A stretch of DNA of 64,000 nt, taken from Paracidovorax oryzae ATCC 19882. GTDB lineage: Bacteria; Pseudomonadota; Gammaproteobacteria; Burkholderiales; Burkholderiaceae_C. The notes beneath the pieces were generated by a model. The model was not told the origin of the DNA. It did no database searches and worked only from the letters and a program-made list of their open reading frames with translations. A program made the position numbers and the translations under genes. Of this stretch, positions 24,578 to 33,263 are shown in pieces. The stretch lies in the NCBI RefSeq assembly GCF_000687165.1, contig NZ_JMKU01000008.1:1-64000 (forward strand). The letters are read 5' to 3'. Within the stretch, counting starts at the first letter, position 1. The number at the start of each line of letters is the position of its first letter.

Positions 24578-26239
24578 ATGGCCTGGCAGCAAATCTACGA
24601 CCCGTTCGGCAGCATGGTCCTCTCCACCGCCCTCGCCGCGGTTCCGGTGGTGGTCATGCTGGCGGCCCTCGGCTTCTTCCACATCAAGGCGCACATCGCC
24701 GCGGGCATGGGGCTCGTCGCGGCCCTGCTCGTGGCCGTCTTCGCCTACGGCATGCCGGCGGACATGGCCGGCCGGGCCGCGCTGCTGGGGGGCTTCACGG
24801 GCCTGCTGCCGATCGGCTGGATCGTGCTCAACATCATCTTCCTGCACCAGCTCACGGAGCAGAACGGCAGCTTCAAGGTGCTGCAGGATTCGCTCTCGGG
24901 CATCACGGAGGACCGGCGCATCCAGCTGCTGCTGATCGCGTTCTGCTTCGGCGCGTTCTTCGAAGGGGCGGCGGGCTTCGGCACGCCGGTGGCGGTGACG
25001 GCGGCCATCCTCATCGGGCTGGGCTTCTCGCCGCTCGCGGCCTCGGGGCTCTCGCTCATCGCCAACACGGCGCCGGTGGCGTTCGGCGCGCTGGGCACGC
25101 CCATCCTCACGCTGGCCAAGGTGCATGGCTACGACGTGATGGCGGTCACGGCCATGGTGGGCCGGCAGCTGCCGTTCTTCTCGCTGCTGGTGCCGTTCTG
25201 GCTGATCTGGGCCTTCGCGGGGCGCAAGGGCATGATGGAGATCTGGCCGGCGATCCTGGTCACGGGCGTGTCGTTCGCGGTGCCGCAGTTCCTGGTCTCC
25301 AACTTCATCGGGCCCGAACTGGTGGACATCATCGCGGCCATCGTCTCCATGGTCTGCCTGATCGCCTTCCTGCGCGTCTGGAAGCCGAAGTCGGTATGGA
25401 CTTCGCCTTCGCTGCGCGGCAACGACGTGAGCGCGGCCGAGGCCAAGCCGCCCCAGCCCGTGGCGCGCCACACCCGGGCCGAGCTGGTGGCGGCCTGGAT
25501 GCCCTGGGCCATCCTGTCGGTGTTCGTGTTCATCTGGGGGCTGCCGCCCGTCAAGGCCTGGCTCAACGGCCTGTTCGCGCCGTCCTTCCCGATGGCTGGG
25601 CTGCACAACCTGATAGAGAAGGTGCCGCCCGTGGTGCCCGTGCCCACCAAGGAGGGCGCGGTCTATACGCTCAATCTGCTGTCGGCCACCGGCACGGCGA
25701 TCCTGCTCTCGGCGGTGGTGAGCGCCTTCCTCATGAAATACAACCCGGTGGCCATCGTCCGCACCTTCTTCAAGACGATCTGGCTGGTGAAGTTCTCGCT
25801 GCTCACCATCGTGCTGATGCTGGCGCTGGGCACGCTCACCCGCTATTCGGGCACGGACACCACGCTGGGCCTGGCGTTCGCCAACACGGGCGTGCTGTAC
25901 CCGTTCTTCGGCACGCTGATGGGCTGGCTGGGCGTGGCGCTCACGGGTTCGGACACGGCGTCCAACGTGCTGTTCGGCGGCATGCAGAAGGTGGCGGCCG
26001 AGCAGCTGGGACTGTCGCCCAACCTGATGGGCGCGGCCAACAGCTCGGGCGGGGTGATGGGCAAGATGATCGACGCGCAGTCGATCGTGGTGGCCTCCAC
26101 CGCCACGCGCTGGTTCGACCGCGAGGGCGAGATCCTGCGCTACGTGTTCTTCCATTCCATCGCGCTGGCCTGCCTGGTGGGGCTGTATGTGACGATGCAG
26201 GCGTATGTCTGGCCGTTCACGCTGATGGTTGTGCATTGA
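24578..26239 (+). CDS. lldP: L-lactate permease
   Basis: 553 residues with about 13 membrane helices. The family landmarks are present: EGAAGFGTPVAVTAAIL, ANTAPVAFGALGTPI, NSSGGVMGKMIDAQSIVVA and GSDTASNVLFGGMQ. LldP/GlcA proteins take up L-lactate, D-lactate and glycolate with protons. GGAG precedes the ATG at 24578. No lactate dehydrogenase or LldR regulator is adjacent, so regulation cannot be read from context. The leader of about 200 bases contains a strong hairpin. Confidence 0.92.
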   Translation: MAWQQIYDPFGSMVLSTALAAVPVVVMLAALGFFHIKAHIAAGMGLVAALLVAVFAYGMPADMAGRAALLGGFTGLLPIGWIVLNIIFLHQLTEQNGSFKVLQDSLSGITEDRRIQLLLIAFCFGAFFEGAAGFGTPVAVTAAILIGLGFSPLAASGLSLIANTAPVAFGALGTPILTLAKVHGYDVMAVTAMVGRQLPFFSLLVPFWLIWAFAGRKGMMEIWPAILVTGVSFAVPQFLVSNFIGPELVDIIAAIVSMVCLIAFLRVWKPKSVWTSPSLRGNDVSAAEAKPPQPVARHTRAELVAAWMPWAILSVFVFIWGLPPVKAWLNGLFAPSFPMAGLHNLIEKVPPVVPVPTKEGAVYTLNLLSATGTAILLSAVVSAFLMKYNPVAIVRTFFKTIWLVKFSLLTIVLMLALGTLTRYSGTDTTLGLAFANTGVLYPFFGTLMGWLGVALTGSDTASNVLFGGMQKVAAEQLGLSPNLMGAANSSGGVMGKMIDAQSIVVASTATRWFDREGEILRYVFFHSIALACLVGLYVTMQAYVWPFTLMVVH

Positions 26240-26364
26240 GCGAGCGGCCGGCACGGCCCTTCCGGCGTCGTTGCTGCATCTTGTCGTACTGTCCGTACTG
26301 CCTGCGATGCAGCGCCTCGCCGGAACCGCTTCGCTGGGCCGTGCCATCCGCTCATTAGAAAGGT

Positions 26365-27189
26365 TCACATGGAACCTGGCGGCAGTTCCTTCAATGCATC
26401 GCGGATCGTGCGCGCGACCAGCTGCTGGCGCTCGCGCGGCATGCGCGCCAGCGTAGTGGCCACGCTGACGGCCGCCACCGGCCGGCCGCGCGCGTCCCGC
26501 ACGGCCATGCCCACGGCCAGCACGCCGCGCGTGGCGTGGTTGCCGATGACGGACCAGCCGCGCTCGCGCGTGGCGCGCACCAGCAGGCGCATGCGCTCCG
26601 GCGTCATGCCGCCGTAGGCGGCCAGGCGCGGGGCGTTGGCCGCGATGATGGTTTCCACTTCCGCGTCCGGCAGGGCGGCGAGCAGGGCCAGCCCCGCCGC
26701 CCCCACGCCCAGCGGCTGGCGCGTGCCCACCTCGATCACCAGGATCTGTACCGGGTGCGTGCCCACCTGCCGCGCGATGCAGTGCGACAGCGGCCCTTCC
26801 CGCACGATGGCGAAGGCCGCGTCGCCACAGGCGGCGCTGATGCGCGCGAGCAGCGGCTGCAGGTGCACCGCGCGGTTGGGCAGCGCGCCGGCCGGCGCGA
26901 GCGCCGCCATGCGCGGCCCGGGCACGTAGCGGAAGCGCCCCTGCCGCGCGACGTGTCCGGCCTCGAGCAGCGTGGACAGCAACCGGTACACGGTGGCCCG
27001 CTCCAGCGCCACGCCGCGGCACAGGTCCACCACGCGCACCCCTTCCGGGCCGCCGGCCAGCACGGCATCGAGCACCTGCAGGCCGCGCCGCAGCGTGCGG
27101 CTGCCCGGATCGTCCGCTTCCTGATCCGGAGCCTGGTGGCGTGGATCGTCCGGCTGGCGGACGTTTCGATTCGTGGTGCGTGGTGGCAT
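26365..27189 (-). CDS. IclR-family regulator
   Basis: 274 residues. The winged helix is at about residues 30-90 (LRRGLQVLDAVLAGGPEGVRVVDLCRGVALERATVYRLLSTLLEAGHV), followed by the IclR ligand domain (IGVGAAGLALLAALPDAEVE; HATRGVLAVGMAVRDA). It diverges by 99 bases from a four-gene catabolic operon and probably controls it, with a metabolite of that pathway as effector. The start at 27189 (MPPRTTNRN) leaves the usual short disordered N-terminus; a longer in-frame start would run into the neighbouring gene. Confidence 0.88.
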   Translation of the reverse strand: MPPRTTNRNVRQPDDPRHQAPDQEADDPGSRTLRRGLQVLDAVLAGGPEGVRVVDLCRGVALERATVYRLLSTLLEAGHVARQGRFRYVPGPRMAALAPAGALPNRAVHLQPLLARISAACGDAAFAIVREGPLSHCIARQVGTHPVQILVIEVGTRQPLGVGAAGLALLAALPDAEVETIIAANAPRLAAYGGMTPERMRLLVRATRERGWSVIGNHATRGVLAVGMAVRDARGRPVAAVSVATTLARMPRERQQLVARTIRDALKELPPGSM

Positions 27190-27287
27190 TGCGAAGAATC
27201 CAGGTGTCGATGAAGTCCGTGCGCAGTGTGCCCCAGGCCGTGCGACCCGGACCGCGATTGCCCCGTGCCCACCCAGGAGACAAGACC

Positions 27288-28358
27288 ATGACCGCTGCCC
27301 CCCTGCACCCTGTTCCAGCCGGCCCCTGTGCCCGCCCCCTCCCGCACTTCCTCGCGCGCCGCCGCATCGTGGCCTTCGGTGCCGCCCTGTGCGCCATTGC
27401 CTGCGCGGCCACCACGGCATTGCATGTGCCCGCCGCGCATGCGGAGACGCCTTCTTCCGGAACGTGGCCGTCGCGGCCGATCCGGCTCGTCGTCGGCTAT
27501 GCGGCGGGCGGCGCGACCGACGTCATCGCGCGCATCGTGGCCGTGAAGCTGGGCGAACGCCTGGGGCAACCCATGATGGTGGACAACCGGGCGGGCGCCA
27601 ACAGCAACGTGGGAGCCGAGGTGGTGGCGAAGTCGCCGCCGGACGGCTACACGCTCTACGTTTTCACCATCGCCAACACCATCAACGCCTCGCTGTACGG
27701 CCGGCTGGGCTACGACCCGCAGAAGGATTTCGAGCCCATCGGCCTGATCGCCAAGATCCCCAACCTGCTGGTGGTCAACAACAGCCTGCCGATCAGGAGC
27801 GTGGCCGACTACCAGCGCTTCGCGAAGGAGTCCAGGGACGGCATCACCTTCGCTTCGTCGGGCAACGGCTCCTCCATCCACCTGTCGGGCGAGATCTTCA
27901 AGATGCAGACCCATCTGAACATGCTGCACGTGCCCTACCGCGGCAGCGCGCCCGCGATGACCGACCTGCTGGGCGGGCAGGTGCAGTCCATGTTCGACAA
28001 CGCGCCGTCCGCCCTGCCCCACGTGCAGGCCGGGCGCCTGCGCGCGATCGCCATCACCAGCGCCCAGCGCTCGCCCCTGCTGCCGAACGTGCCCACGGTG
28101 GCCGAGTCGGGCCTGCCGGGCTTCGACGTGCAGTCGTGGTTCGGCCTGGCGGCACCGGCCGGTACGCCCAGGCCGATCGTCGAGCGTCTCAACGCCGAGC
28201 TGAACAAGGTGCTGAACGCGCCCGACGTGCGCCAGCGCCTGCAGGAAATGGCCGCCACGCCCGTGCCCGGAACGCCGGAGCAGATGCGCAGCTTCGCCCT
28301 GAGCGAGACCCAGCGCTGGCGCGAGGTGGTCAAGGCCTCGGGTGCCAAGGCCGAGTGA
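27288..28358 (+). CDS. Bug/TctC-family periplasmic solute receptor
   Basis: 356 residues. A long n-region (RRRIV) and hydrophobic helix lead to the signal cleavage AHA-ETP near residue 51. The mature protein has the Bug motifs W-P-S-R-P-I-R-L-V-V-G-Y-A-A-G-G (substrate carboxylate loop), VDNRAGANSNVGAEVVAKSPPDGYTL and HVPYRGSAPAMTDLLGGQV. Bug receptors bind carboxylic acids for TctAB transporters; no tctAB is adjacent, as is common in this family. AGGAGA precedes the ATG. It is the first gene of the IclR-linked operon, suggesting that its ligand is the acid degraded by the three enzymes downstream. Confidence 0.9.
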   Translation: MTAAPLHPVPAGPCARPLPHFLARRRIVAFGAALCAIACAATTALHVPAAHAETPSSGTWPSRPIRLVVGYAAGGATDVIARIVAVKLGERLGQPMMVDNRAGANSNVGAEVVAKSPPDGYTLYVFTIANTINASLYGRLGYDPQKDFEPIGLIAKIPNLLVVNNSLPIRSVADYQRFAKESRDGITFASSGNGSSIHLSGEIFKMQTHLNMLHVPYRGSAPAMTDLLGGQVQSMFDNAPSALPHVQAGRLRAIAITSAQRSPLLPNVPTVAESGLPGFDVQSWFGLAAPAGTPRPIVERLNAELNKVLNAPDVRQRLQEMAATPVPGTPEQMRSFALSETQRWREVVKASGAKAE

Positions 28359-28445
28359 GCGGCGCAGAGCGCCCTCCTGCCCCATCCACCCTTTCCGACC
28401 ACCACGACCCGTAGTACCGCTGCCTCCGCAGGAGTGACCCGACCC

Positions 28446-29954
28446 ATGTACCCCATCGACTTCTTCTGGCGCGCCGCCACGCGCTGGCCCGACCGCATCG
28501 CCATCGACGCGCCGGAGGGCGCCATCCGCTACGGCGAGCTCGCCGCGCGCGTCGCCGCCCTGGCGGCGGCCCTGGTGGCGCGCGACCCGGCGCCGCAGAG
28601 CCGCGTCGGCATCTGCGCGCACAACAGCGCCGACCACATCGCCGCGCTGTTGGCGGTGCTGGCCTGCGGCAAGGTCTGGGTGCCGCTCAACCCCAAGAGC
28701 ACGGCGCCGGAGATCCGCCGCATCACCGACGCCACCACGCCCGGCATCCTGGTGCTCGATGCGGACTGCGCGCCGCTGCTGGAGGGCGTGCCGGGCGCGC
28801 GCATCCATGCCCACGGGCCCGACAGCGAGGCCGTGCCCAGCGTGGCCGCGCTCGCGCGGCGGCATGCTGGCGCTCCGCGCCCGGTGTTCGACCTGCCGGA
28901 CAGCGCCACGCAGGCCATCAAGTTCACCGGCGGCACCACGGGCGCGCCCAAGGGCGTGATGCAGCCCTACCGCGCCTGGATGGCCAACATCGCCAACCAG
29001 ATCCATGCCTGGGGCTTCGATGAGCACGAGCGCTACATCGTCGCCGCGCCGATCACGCACGGCACGTCCACCTACCTGCTGCCCATCCTGGCGCAGGGCG
29101 GCTGCCACGTGGTGCTGCAGGGCGCGGGCGCCGAGGCCGTGCGCACGGCCTTCCGCGAACGCGGCGGCACCGTGTGCTTCATGCCGCCCACGCTGGTGTA
29201 CATGCTGATGGCGCTGCCGGGCGCGAGCCGCGCGGACTTCCCGCGCCTGCGCCGGCTGATCTACGGCGGCGCCCCCATGCCGCCCGAGAAGATCCGCGAG
29301 GTGCGGGCCTTCTTCGGCCCCGTGCTGGGCACCACCTACGGCCAGACCGAGGCGCCGCAGATCCTCACCGTGATGCGTCCGGAGGACTTCGAGGACGAGC
29401 GCAACTGGGCCGCCGTAGGCCGCACCACCTGGTTCAGCGACGTGGCCGTCATGGCGCCCGACGGCCGCCTGTTGCCCCCGGGCGAGGTGGGCGAGGTGGT
29501 GGCGCGGGGCGACCTGCTCATGACCGGCTACTGGCGCCTGCCGGAGAAGACCGCCGAAACCCTGGTGGACGGCTGGCTGCACACCGGCGACCGCGGCCTG
29601 ATCGACGAGCGCGGCTACCTCTACCTCAAGGACCGCCTCAAGGACCTGGTCATCACCGGCGGCTTCAATGTCTATCCGGTGGACGTGGAGAACGCCCTGG
29701 GCCAGCACCCGGCGGTCCACGAATGCGCCGTGTTCGGCATCCCCGACGACAAGTGGGGCGAGGCGGTGCAGGCCGCCGTGCAGCTGCGCGCGGGCCATGC
29801 CGCCACCGAGGCGGAGCTGATCGCCTTCGTGCGCGAGCGTCTGGGCCCGGTGCAGACACCCAAGCGCATCCACTTACTCGCCAGCCTGCCGCGCTCGCCC
29901 GTCGGCAAGGTGCTCAAGAACGCCGTGCGCGAACAGGCGCTCGCCACCCCCTGA
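28446..29954 (+). CDS. AMP-forming acyl-CoA synthetase
   Basis: 502 residues of the ANL superfamily. The P-loop is FTGGTTGAPKGV, the adenylate motif is TTYGQTEAP, the hinge is YLKDRLKDLVITGGFNVYPVDVE, and the terminal catalytic Lys lies in SPVGKVLKN. It should activate a carboxylic acid with ATP and CoA. Downstream lies a citryl-CoA-lyase-like gene, so a tricarboxylic or beta-hydroxy acid is a reasonable substrate. AGGAG is 11 bases before the ATG at 28446; a GTG at 28434 is the alternative start. It is the second gene of the operon. Confidence 0.9.
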   Translation: MYPIDFFWRAATRWPDRIAIDAPEGAIRYGELAARVAALAAALVARDPAPQSRVGICAHNSADHIAALLAVLACGKVWVPLNPKSTAPEIRRITDATTPGILVLDADCAPLLEGVPGARIHAHGPDSEAVPSVAALARRHAGAPRPVFDLPDSATQAIKFTGGTTGAPKGVMQPYRAWMANIANQIHAWGFDEHERYIVAAPITHGTSTYLLPILAQGGCHVVLQGAGAEAVRTAFRERGGTVCFMPPTLVYMLMALPGASRADFPRLRRLIYGGAPMPPEKIREVRAFFGPVLGTTYGQTEAPQILTVMRPEDFEDERNWAAVGRTTWFSDVAVMAPDGRLLPPGEVGEVVARGDLLMTGYWRLPEKTAETLVDGWLHTGDRGLIDERGYLYLKDRLKDLVITGGFNVYPVDVENALGQHPAVHECAVFGIPDDKWGEAVQAAVQLRAGHAATEAELIAFVRERLGPVQTPKRIHLLASLPRSPVGKVLKNAVREQALATP

Positions 29955-29971
29955 ACCGGAGAACCCATTCC

Positions 29972-30775
29972 ATGACATCCGTCCGCAACGACGCCCCCGT
30001 CACCCGCCTGTGTACGCACACCCTCACCAGCCTGCACTATCGCGACGCCGACCTGGTCGAGGATCTGATGGGCCAGAAGACCTTCACCGAGGTGATGCTG
30101 ATGCAGATTCTGGGCCGCACGCCGCGCCCGGTGGACCTGCGCATCACCGACGTGGTGCTCATCGTGCTCATGGAGCACGGCCTCACGCCCAGCGCCATCG
30201 CCACGCGGCTCATCTACATGAGCGCGCCGGAGAACCTGCAGGGCGCCGTGAGCGCCGGCCTGCTGGCCGTGGGCAGCTCCTTCGTGGGCACCATGGAGAA
30301 CTGCGCGCGCCTGCTCGACCGCATCATGGCCGCGGAAGATCCCGATGCCGAGGCGCAGGCCATCGCGCGCGACTGCAAGGCGAGCAGGAGCGCCGTGCCC
30401 GGCTTCGGCCACCACCTGCACAAGCCGGTCGATCCGCGCGCCTACAAGCTGCTGGAACTGGCGCGCGCCGAGCCTGACCTCGCAGGGCGGCACGTCCGGG
30501 CCCTGGAGACGCTGTCCAAGGCCGTGGACGCGGTCGCCGGCCGGCCCATCACCATCAACGCCACGGGCGCCGTCGCCGCGCTGCTGGGCGAGATCGGCGT
30601 GCCCACGGGCGTGATGCGCGGCTTCGCCGTGATCTCCCGCGCGGCGGGGCTGGTGGCGCACATCGTGGAGGAGCAGCAGAGCCCCTCGGGCCGCTTCATC
30701 TGGGACACCGTGGAGCACGCCATTCCCTATGTGGGCGAGGGCGGCAAGCCTTCGGACGGCGGGGCGCCGGCATGA
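29972..30775 (+). CDS. Citrate synthase-like / citryl-CoA lyase family protein
   Basis: 267 residues, the length of the citryl-CoA lyase and ATP-citrate-lyase C-terminal module, much shorter than a normal citrate synthase (about 430). The active-site segment GFGHHLHKPVDPR carries the catalytic His of the family, and the end PSGRFIWDTVEHAIPYVGE has the Arg used for carboxylate binding. It probably cleaves (or forms) the C-C bond of a citryl-CoA-type thioester made by the ligase upstream. GGAGA precedes the ATG. The last four bases overlap the next gene (ATGA), so translation is coupled. Confidence 0.8.
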   Translation: MTSVRNDAPVTRLCTHTLTSLHYRDADLVEDLMGQKTFTEVMLMQILGRTPRPVDLRITDVVLIVLMEHGLTPSAIATRLIYMSAPENLQGAVSAGLLAVGSSFVGTMENCARLLDRIMAAEDPDAEAQAIARDCKASRSAVPGFGHHLHKPVDPRAYKLLELARAEPDLAGRHVRALETLSKAVDAVAGRPITINATGAVAALLGEIGVPTGVMRGFAVISRAAGLVAHIVEEQQSPSGRFIWDTVEHAIPYVGEGGKPSDGGAPA

Positions 30776-31617
30776 GTGGCGAAGATGCCGATCCTGGTGC
30801 CCGCTGCCCGCCCGCGCTGCCGCTGGACCTGTCCGGCCGTGTGGTCTTCGTCGCCGGAGGGGGCTCTGCCGGCCCCGGCTGGAGCATCGGCCGCGCCGCC
30901 TGCGTCACCTATGCCCGCCTGGGCGCGGCGGTCTGCGTGGCCGACCGCGATGCGGCATCGGCCGAGGAAACCACCGCCCTCATACAGGCCGAGGGCGGCG
31001 AGGCCGCCACCTTCGTGGGCGACGTGGCGCTGGAGGCCGACGTGCAGCGCCTCTTCGCCGAGGCCCGCGCGCGCTTCGGCGCCATCGACGTGCTGCACCA
31101 CAACGTGGGCATCGGCAAGACCGGCGGCCCGCTGGAGACAACCGCGGAAGACCTGGACCGCATCCATGCCGTGAACGTGCGCAGCCTGCTGCTGTGCGCG
31201 CAGCAGGTGCTGCCGGACATGGTGGAGCGCGGGCGCGGATCGGTGATCGCCATCTCGTCGGTGGCTGGCATGCGCTACGTGGGCTATCCGCACCTGGCCT
31301 ACAGCGTCACCAAGGCCGCGGTGACCCAGTTCACGCGCATGGTGGCGCAGCAGTACGCGCCCCACGGCATCCGTGCCAACACCGTGGTGCCCGGCCTGAT
31401 CGACACGCCGCGCATCGCCACCACGGTGGCGAAGATGTTCTCGGAGGGCTGCCTGGACGAGGCCCGCGCCGCCCGCGCGCGGCAGGTGCCCATGGGCCGC
31501 ATGGGCACGGCCTGGGAAGTGGCGCATGCCTGCGCCTTTCTCGCTTCGGACGCTGCCGCCTACGTTACCGGCACGGAACTGGTGGTGGACGGCGGGCTGA
31601 CGGGCAAATACGCCTGA
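30772..31617 (+). CDS. Short-chain dehydrogenase/reductase
   Basis: 281 residues. The nucleotide motif is unusual (VAGGGSAGPGWSIGRA instead of TGxxxGIG), the NxG motif is HHNVGIG in place of NNAG, and the catalytic residues are S (AISSVAG) with YSVTK. The end GTELVVDGGLTGKYA is classical. It overlaps the citryl-CoA-lyase-like gene by 4 bases, so it acts in the same pathway, presumably oxidising an alcohol or reducing a ketone of the acid or its cleavage product. The rare VAGGGSAG loop may reflect a group of SDRs seen with such operons. Confidence 0.88.
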   Translation: MSGEDADPGARCPPALPLDLSGRVVFVAGGGSAGPGWSIGRAACVTYARLGAAVCVADRDAASAEETTALIQAEGGEAATFVGDVALEADVQRLFAEARARFGAIDVLHHNVGIGKTGGPLETTAEDLDRIHAVNVRSLLLCAQQVLPDMVERGRGSVIAISSVAGMRYVGYPHLAYSVTKAAVTQFTRMVAQQYAPHGIRANTVVPGLIDTPRIATTVAKMFSEGCLDEARAARARQVPMGRMGTAWEVAHACAFLASDAAAYVTGTELVVDGGLTGKYA

Positions 31618-31762
31618 GTGCCGGAACCGGGCCAGACGCGCCCTCGCGCGCGCAGGGGTATCCCGCCGCGCGGGTTGGCTTTTCGGGGCGAGGTTGTGGA
31701 TACTGTGGGCCTGCCGGCTCATCCGTCGGCATTGCCGACCTGCCACAGCCTGCCACCGGACC

Positions 31763-32761
31763 ATGCCCAACTCCTCCACCAAGGCCCTGGCCGACGCCCC
31801 GGACACCGGCGACATCGGCGATCCCCTGATGCGGCAGTGGATGGCGCTCGTGGAGGTCTCGCAGCAGGGGTACGCCCTGTTCGACGGCGACGACTGCCTG
31901 CGCTACGCCAATGCGGCCTTCCGGTCCGCGCTGGGCGTGGGCGAAGGCGATTTCCTTCCCTGGGAGGAGCTCATGCGCAAGAGCTACCGTTCCTCCACCG
32001 GCACGGTGGTCGAGACCAGCGATTTCGAGGTCTGGCTGCGCTCCGCCAGGAGCCGGCGCGGCAAGCTGCCCTACCGCACCATCGAGACGAGCCTGAACGA
32101 CGGGCGTTGGGTGCTGACCACGGAAACCACGCTGCCCGGAGGCTGGATGCTGTGCGTGGTCACCGATGTCTCCGAGCTGGGCATCGGCTTGCGCGACCTG
32201 CGGCAGGAGCGCGACAAGGCCATGAAGTCGGCCCTCAGCGACGAATTGACCGGCCTGAGCAACCGCCGCTACGCCATGGACTTCCTGCACCAGAAGCTCG
32301 GGCCCAACAAGGCCCAGGCCATGGCCGTCGCGGTCATCGACATCGACCATTTCAAGGCGGTGAACGACCGCTTCGGGCACGCGGGCGGCGACCTGGTCCT
32401 CAAGGACTTCGCGGCGCGCCTGGCGGAGGCCGCCGGCCGCGACGACATGGTCGCGCGGATCGGCGGGGAGGAATTCCTGCTCGTCCTGCAGGGCGCTCGC
32501 ACCCTGGGCGCCGACAGCGTGCTGCGCCGCCTGGGGACCAGCCTGGATACGGTTTCGCCGCTGCCCGAGGCACCGGAGTTCCGCTACAGCTGTTCCGCCG
32601 GCGTCGCGCTGGTCCGCCCCGGTGAAACGGTGGGCGAGGTGCTGCGCCGCGCGGACGAGGCCCTCTACCAGGCCAAGCGCGCTGGGCGCAACCGCGTCGT
32701 CATCCACGCGGAGAGCCAGCCGGCCGGCGACGGGCATCCCTGCGCAGGCAACGCTGCCTGA
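31763..32761 (+). CDS. PAS-GGDEF diguanylate cyclase
   Basis: 332 soluble residues. A PAS-like domain (about 26-145, VSQQGYALFDGDDCLRYANAAF) is joined by a coiled helix to a GGDEF domain: DELTGLSNRRYAMDF, IDIDHFKAVNDRFGHAGGDLVL and active-site RIGGEEFLLVL. Residues for GTP and Mg binding are all present, so it should make c-di-GMP. The gene stands alone behind the SDR operon with a 145-base gap in which I see no clear promoter. Confidence 0.9.
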   Translation: MPNSSTKALADAPDTGDIGDPLMRQWMALVEVSQQGYALFDGDDCLRYANAAFRSALGVGEGDFLPWEELMRKSYRSSTGTVVETSDFEVWLRSARSRRGKLPYRTIETSLNDGRWVLTTETTLPGGWMLCVVTDVSELGIGLRDLRQERDKAMKSALSDELTGLSNRRYAMDFLHQKLGPNKAQAMAVAVIDIDHFKAVNDRFGHAGGDLVLKDFAARLAEAAGRDDMVARIGGEEFLLVLQGARTLGADSVLRRLGTSLDTVSPLPEAPEFRYSCSAGVALVRPGETVGEVLRRADEALYQAKRAGRNRVVIHAESQPAGDGHPCAGNAA

Positions 32762-32766
32762 GCGGA

Positions 32767-33105
32767 TCAGCCGCGGCGGGCGTCCGGGTCGCTGGGCCCG
32801 TTGCGGTCCGACATCACTTCCGCGGGGGGCTCCAGGTCGCCGCTGTCGCCGCCCTCGGCCTCCCAGGTGCCGCCCTCGCGGCCGGTCTTGCCGCGCGGAT
32901 AGCCCATGGTGGTGCCGTCGTCGAAATTGAGCGGGCCACCTTCGCGCGGATCGTCGAAGGGCTGGGCCGAGATTTCGTCGATGCCGTCGGAGACATCGCG
33001 CTCCGCGTTCAGGTGGTCGTTGAGATCGTCGCCCTCGGGCAGTTCCGCCGTGGGGTCGTCGCTGGGGTCGATGCCGGGTTCGTCGTCGATGGGGGGTGTG
33101 CGCAT
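32767..33105 (-). CDS. Small acidic hypothetical protein
   Basis: 112 residues, strongly acidic and low in hydrophobic residues (IDDEPGIDPSDDPTAELPEGDD; FDDPREGGPLNFDDGTTMGYPRGKTG). No signal or membrane segment. AGGAGA lies 7 bases before the ATG. I do not recognise a family; probably intrinsically disordered. It converges on the diguanylate cyclase gene with 5 bases between the stops. Confidence 0.65.
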   Translation of the reverse strand: MRTPPIDDEPGIDPSDDPTAELPEGDDLNDHLNAERDVSDGIDEISAQPFDDPREGGPLNFDDGTTMGYPRGKTGREGGTWEAEGGDSGDLEPPAEVMSDRNGPSDPDARRG

Positions 33106-33263
33106 GGCGGTCTCCTGGGTGGAAGGGGCCCTGCTGGCAAGCCGGGCCGCGATGACCGCAGCTTCGCGCAGGCGGGGCGTGCAGGCGGTGGGCACCCTGC
33201 CTGAACGCGGGTAGGAGAGCTGCCATGCCGCGGCGCGGTACTCCCGCCGCAGGCCGCGAGCGT

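Noticed and set aside
26736-29873. Minus-strand open frame of over 1000 codons across the ligase and receptor genes
   Set aside because: An antisense shadow typical of GC-rich coding DNA; composition is Arg/His/Ala/Gly-rich and the plus-strand genes have full family motifs.
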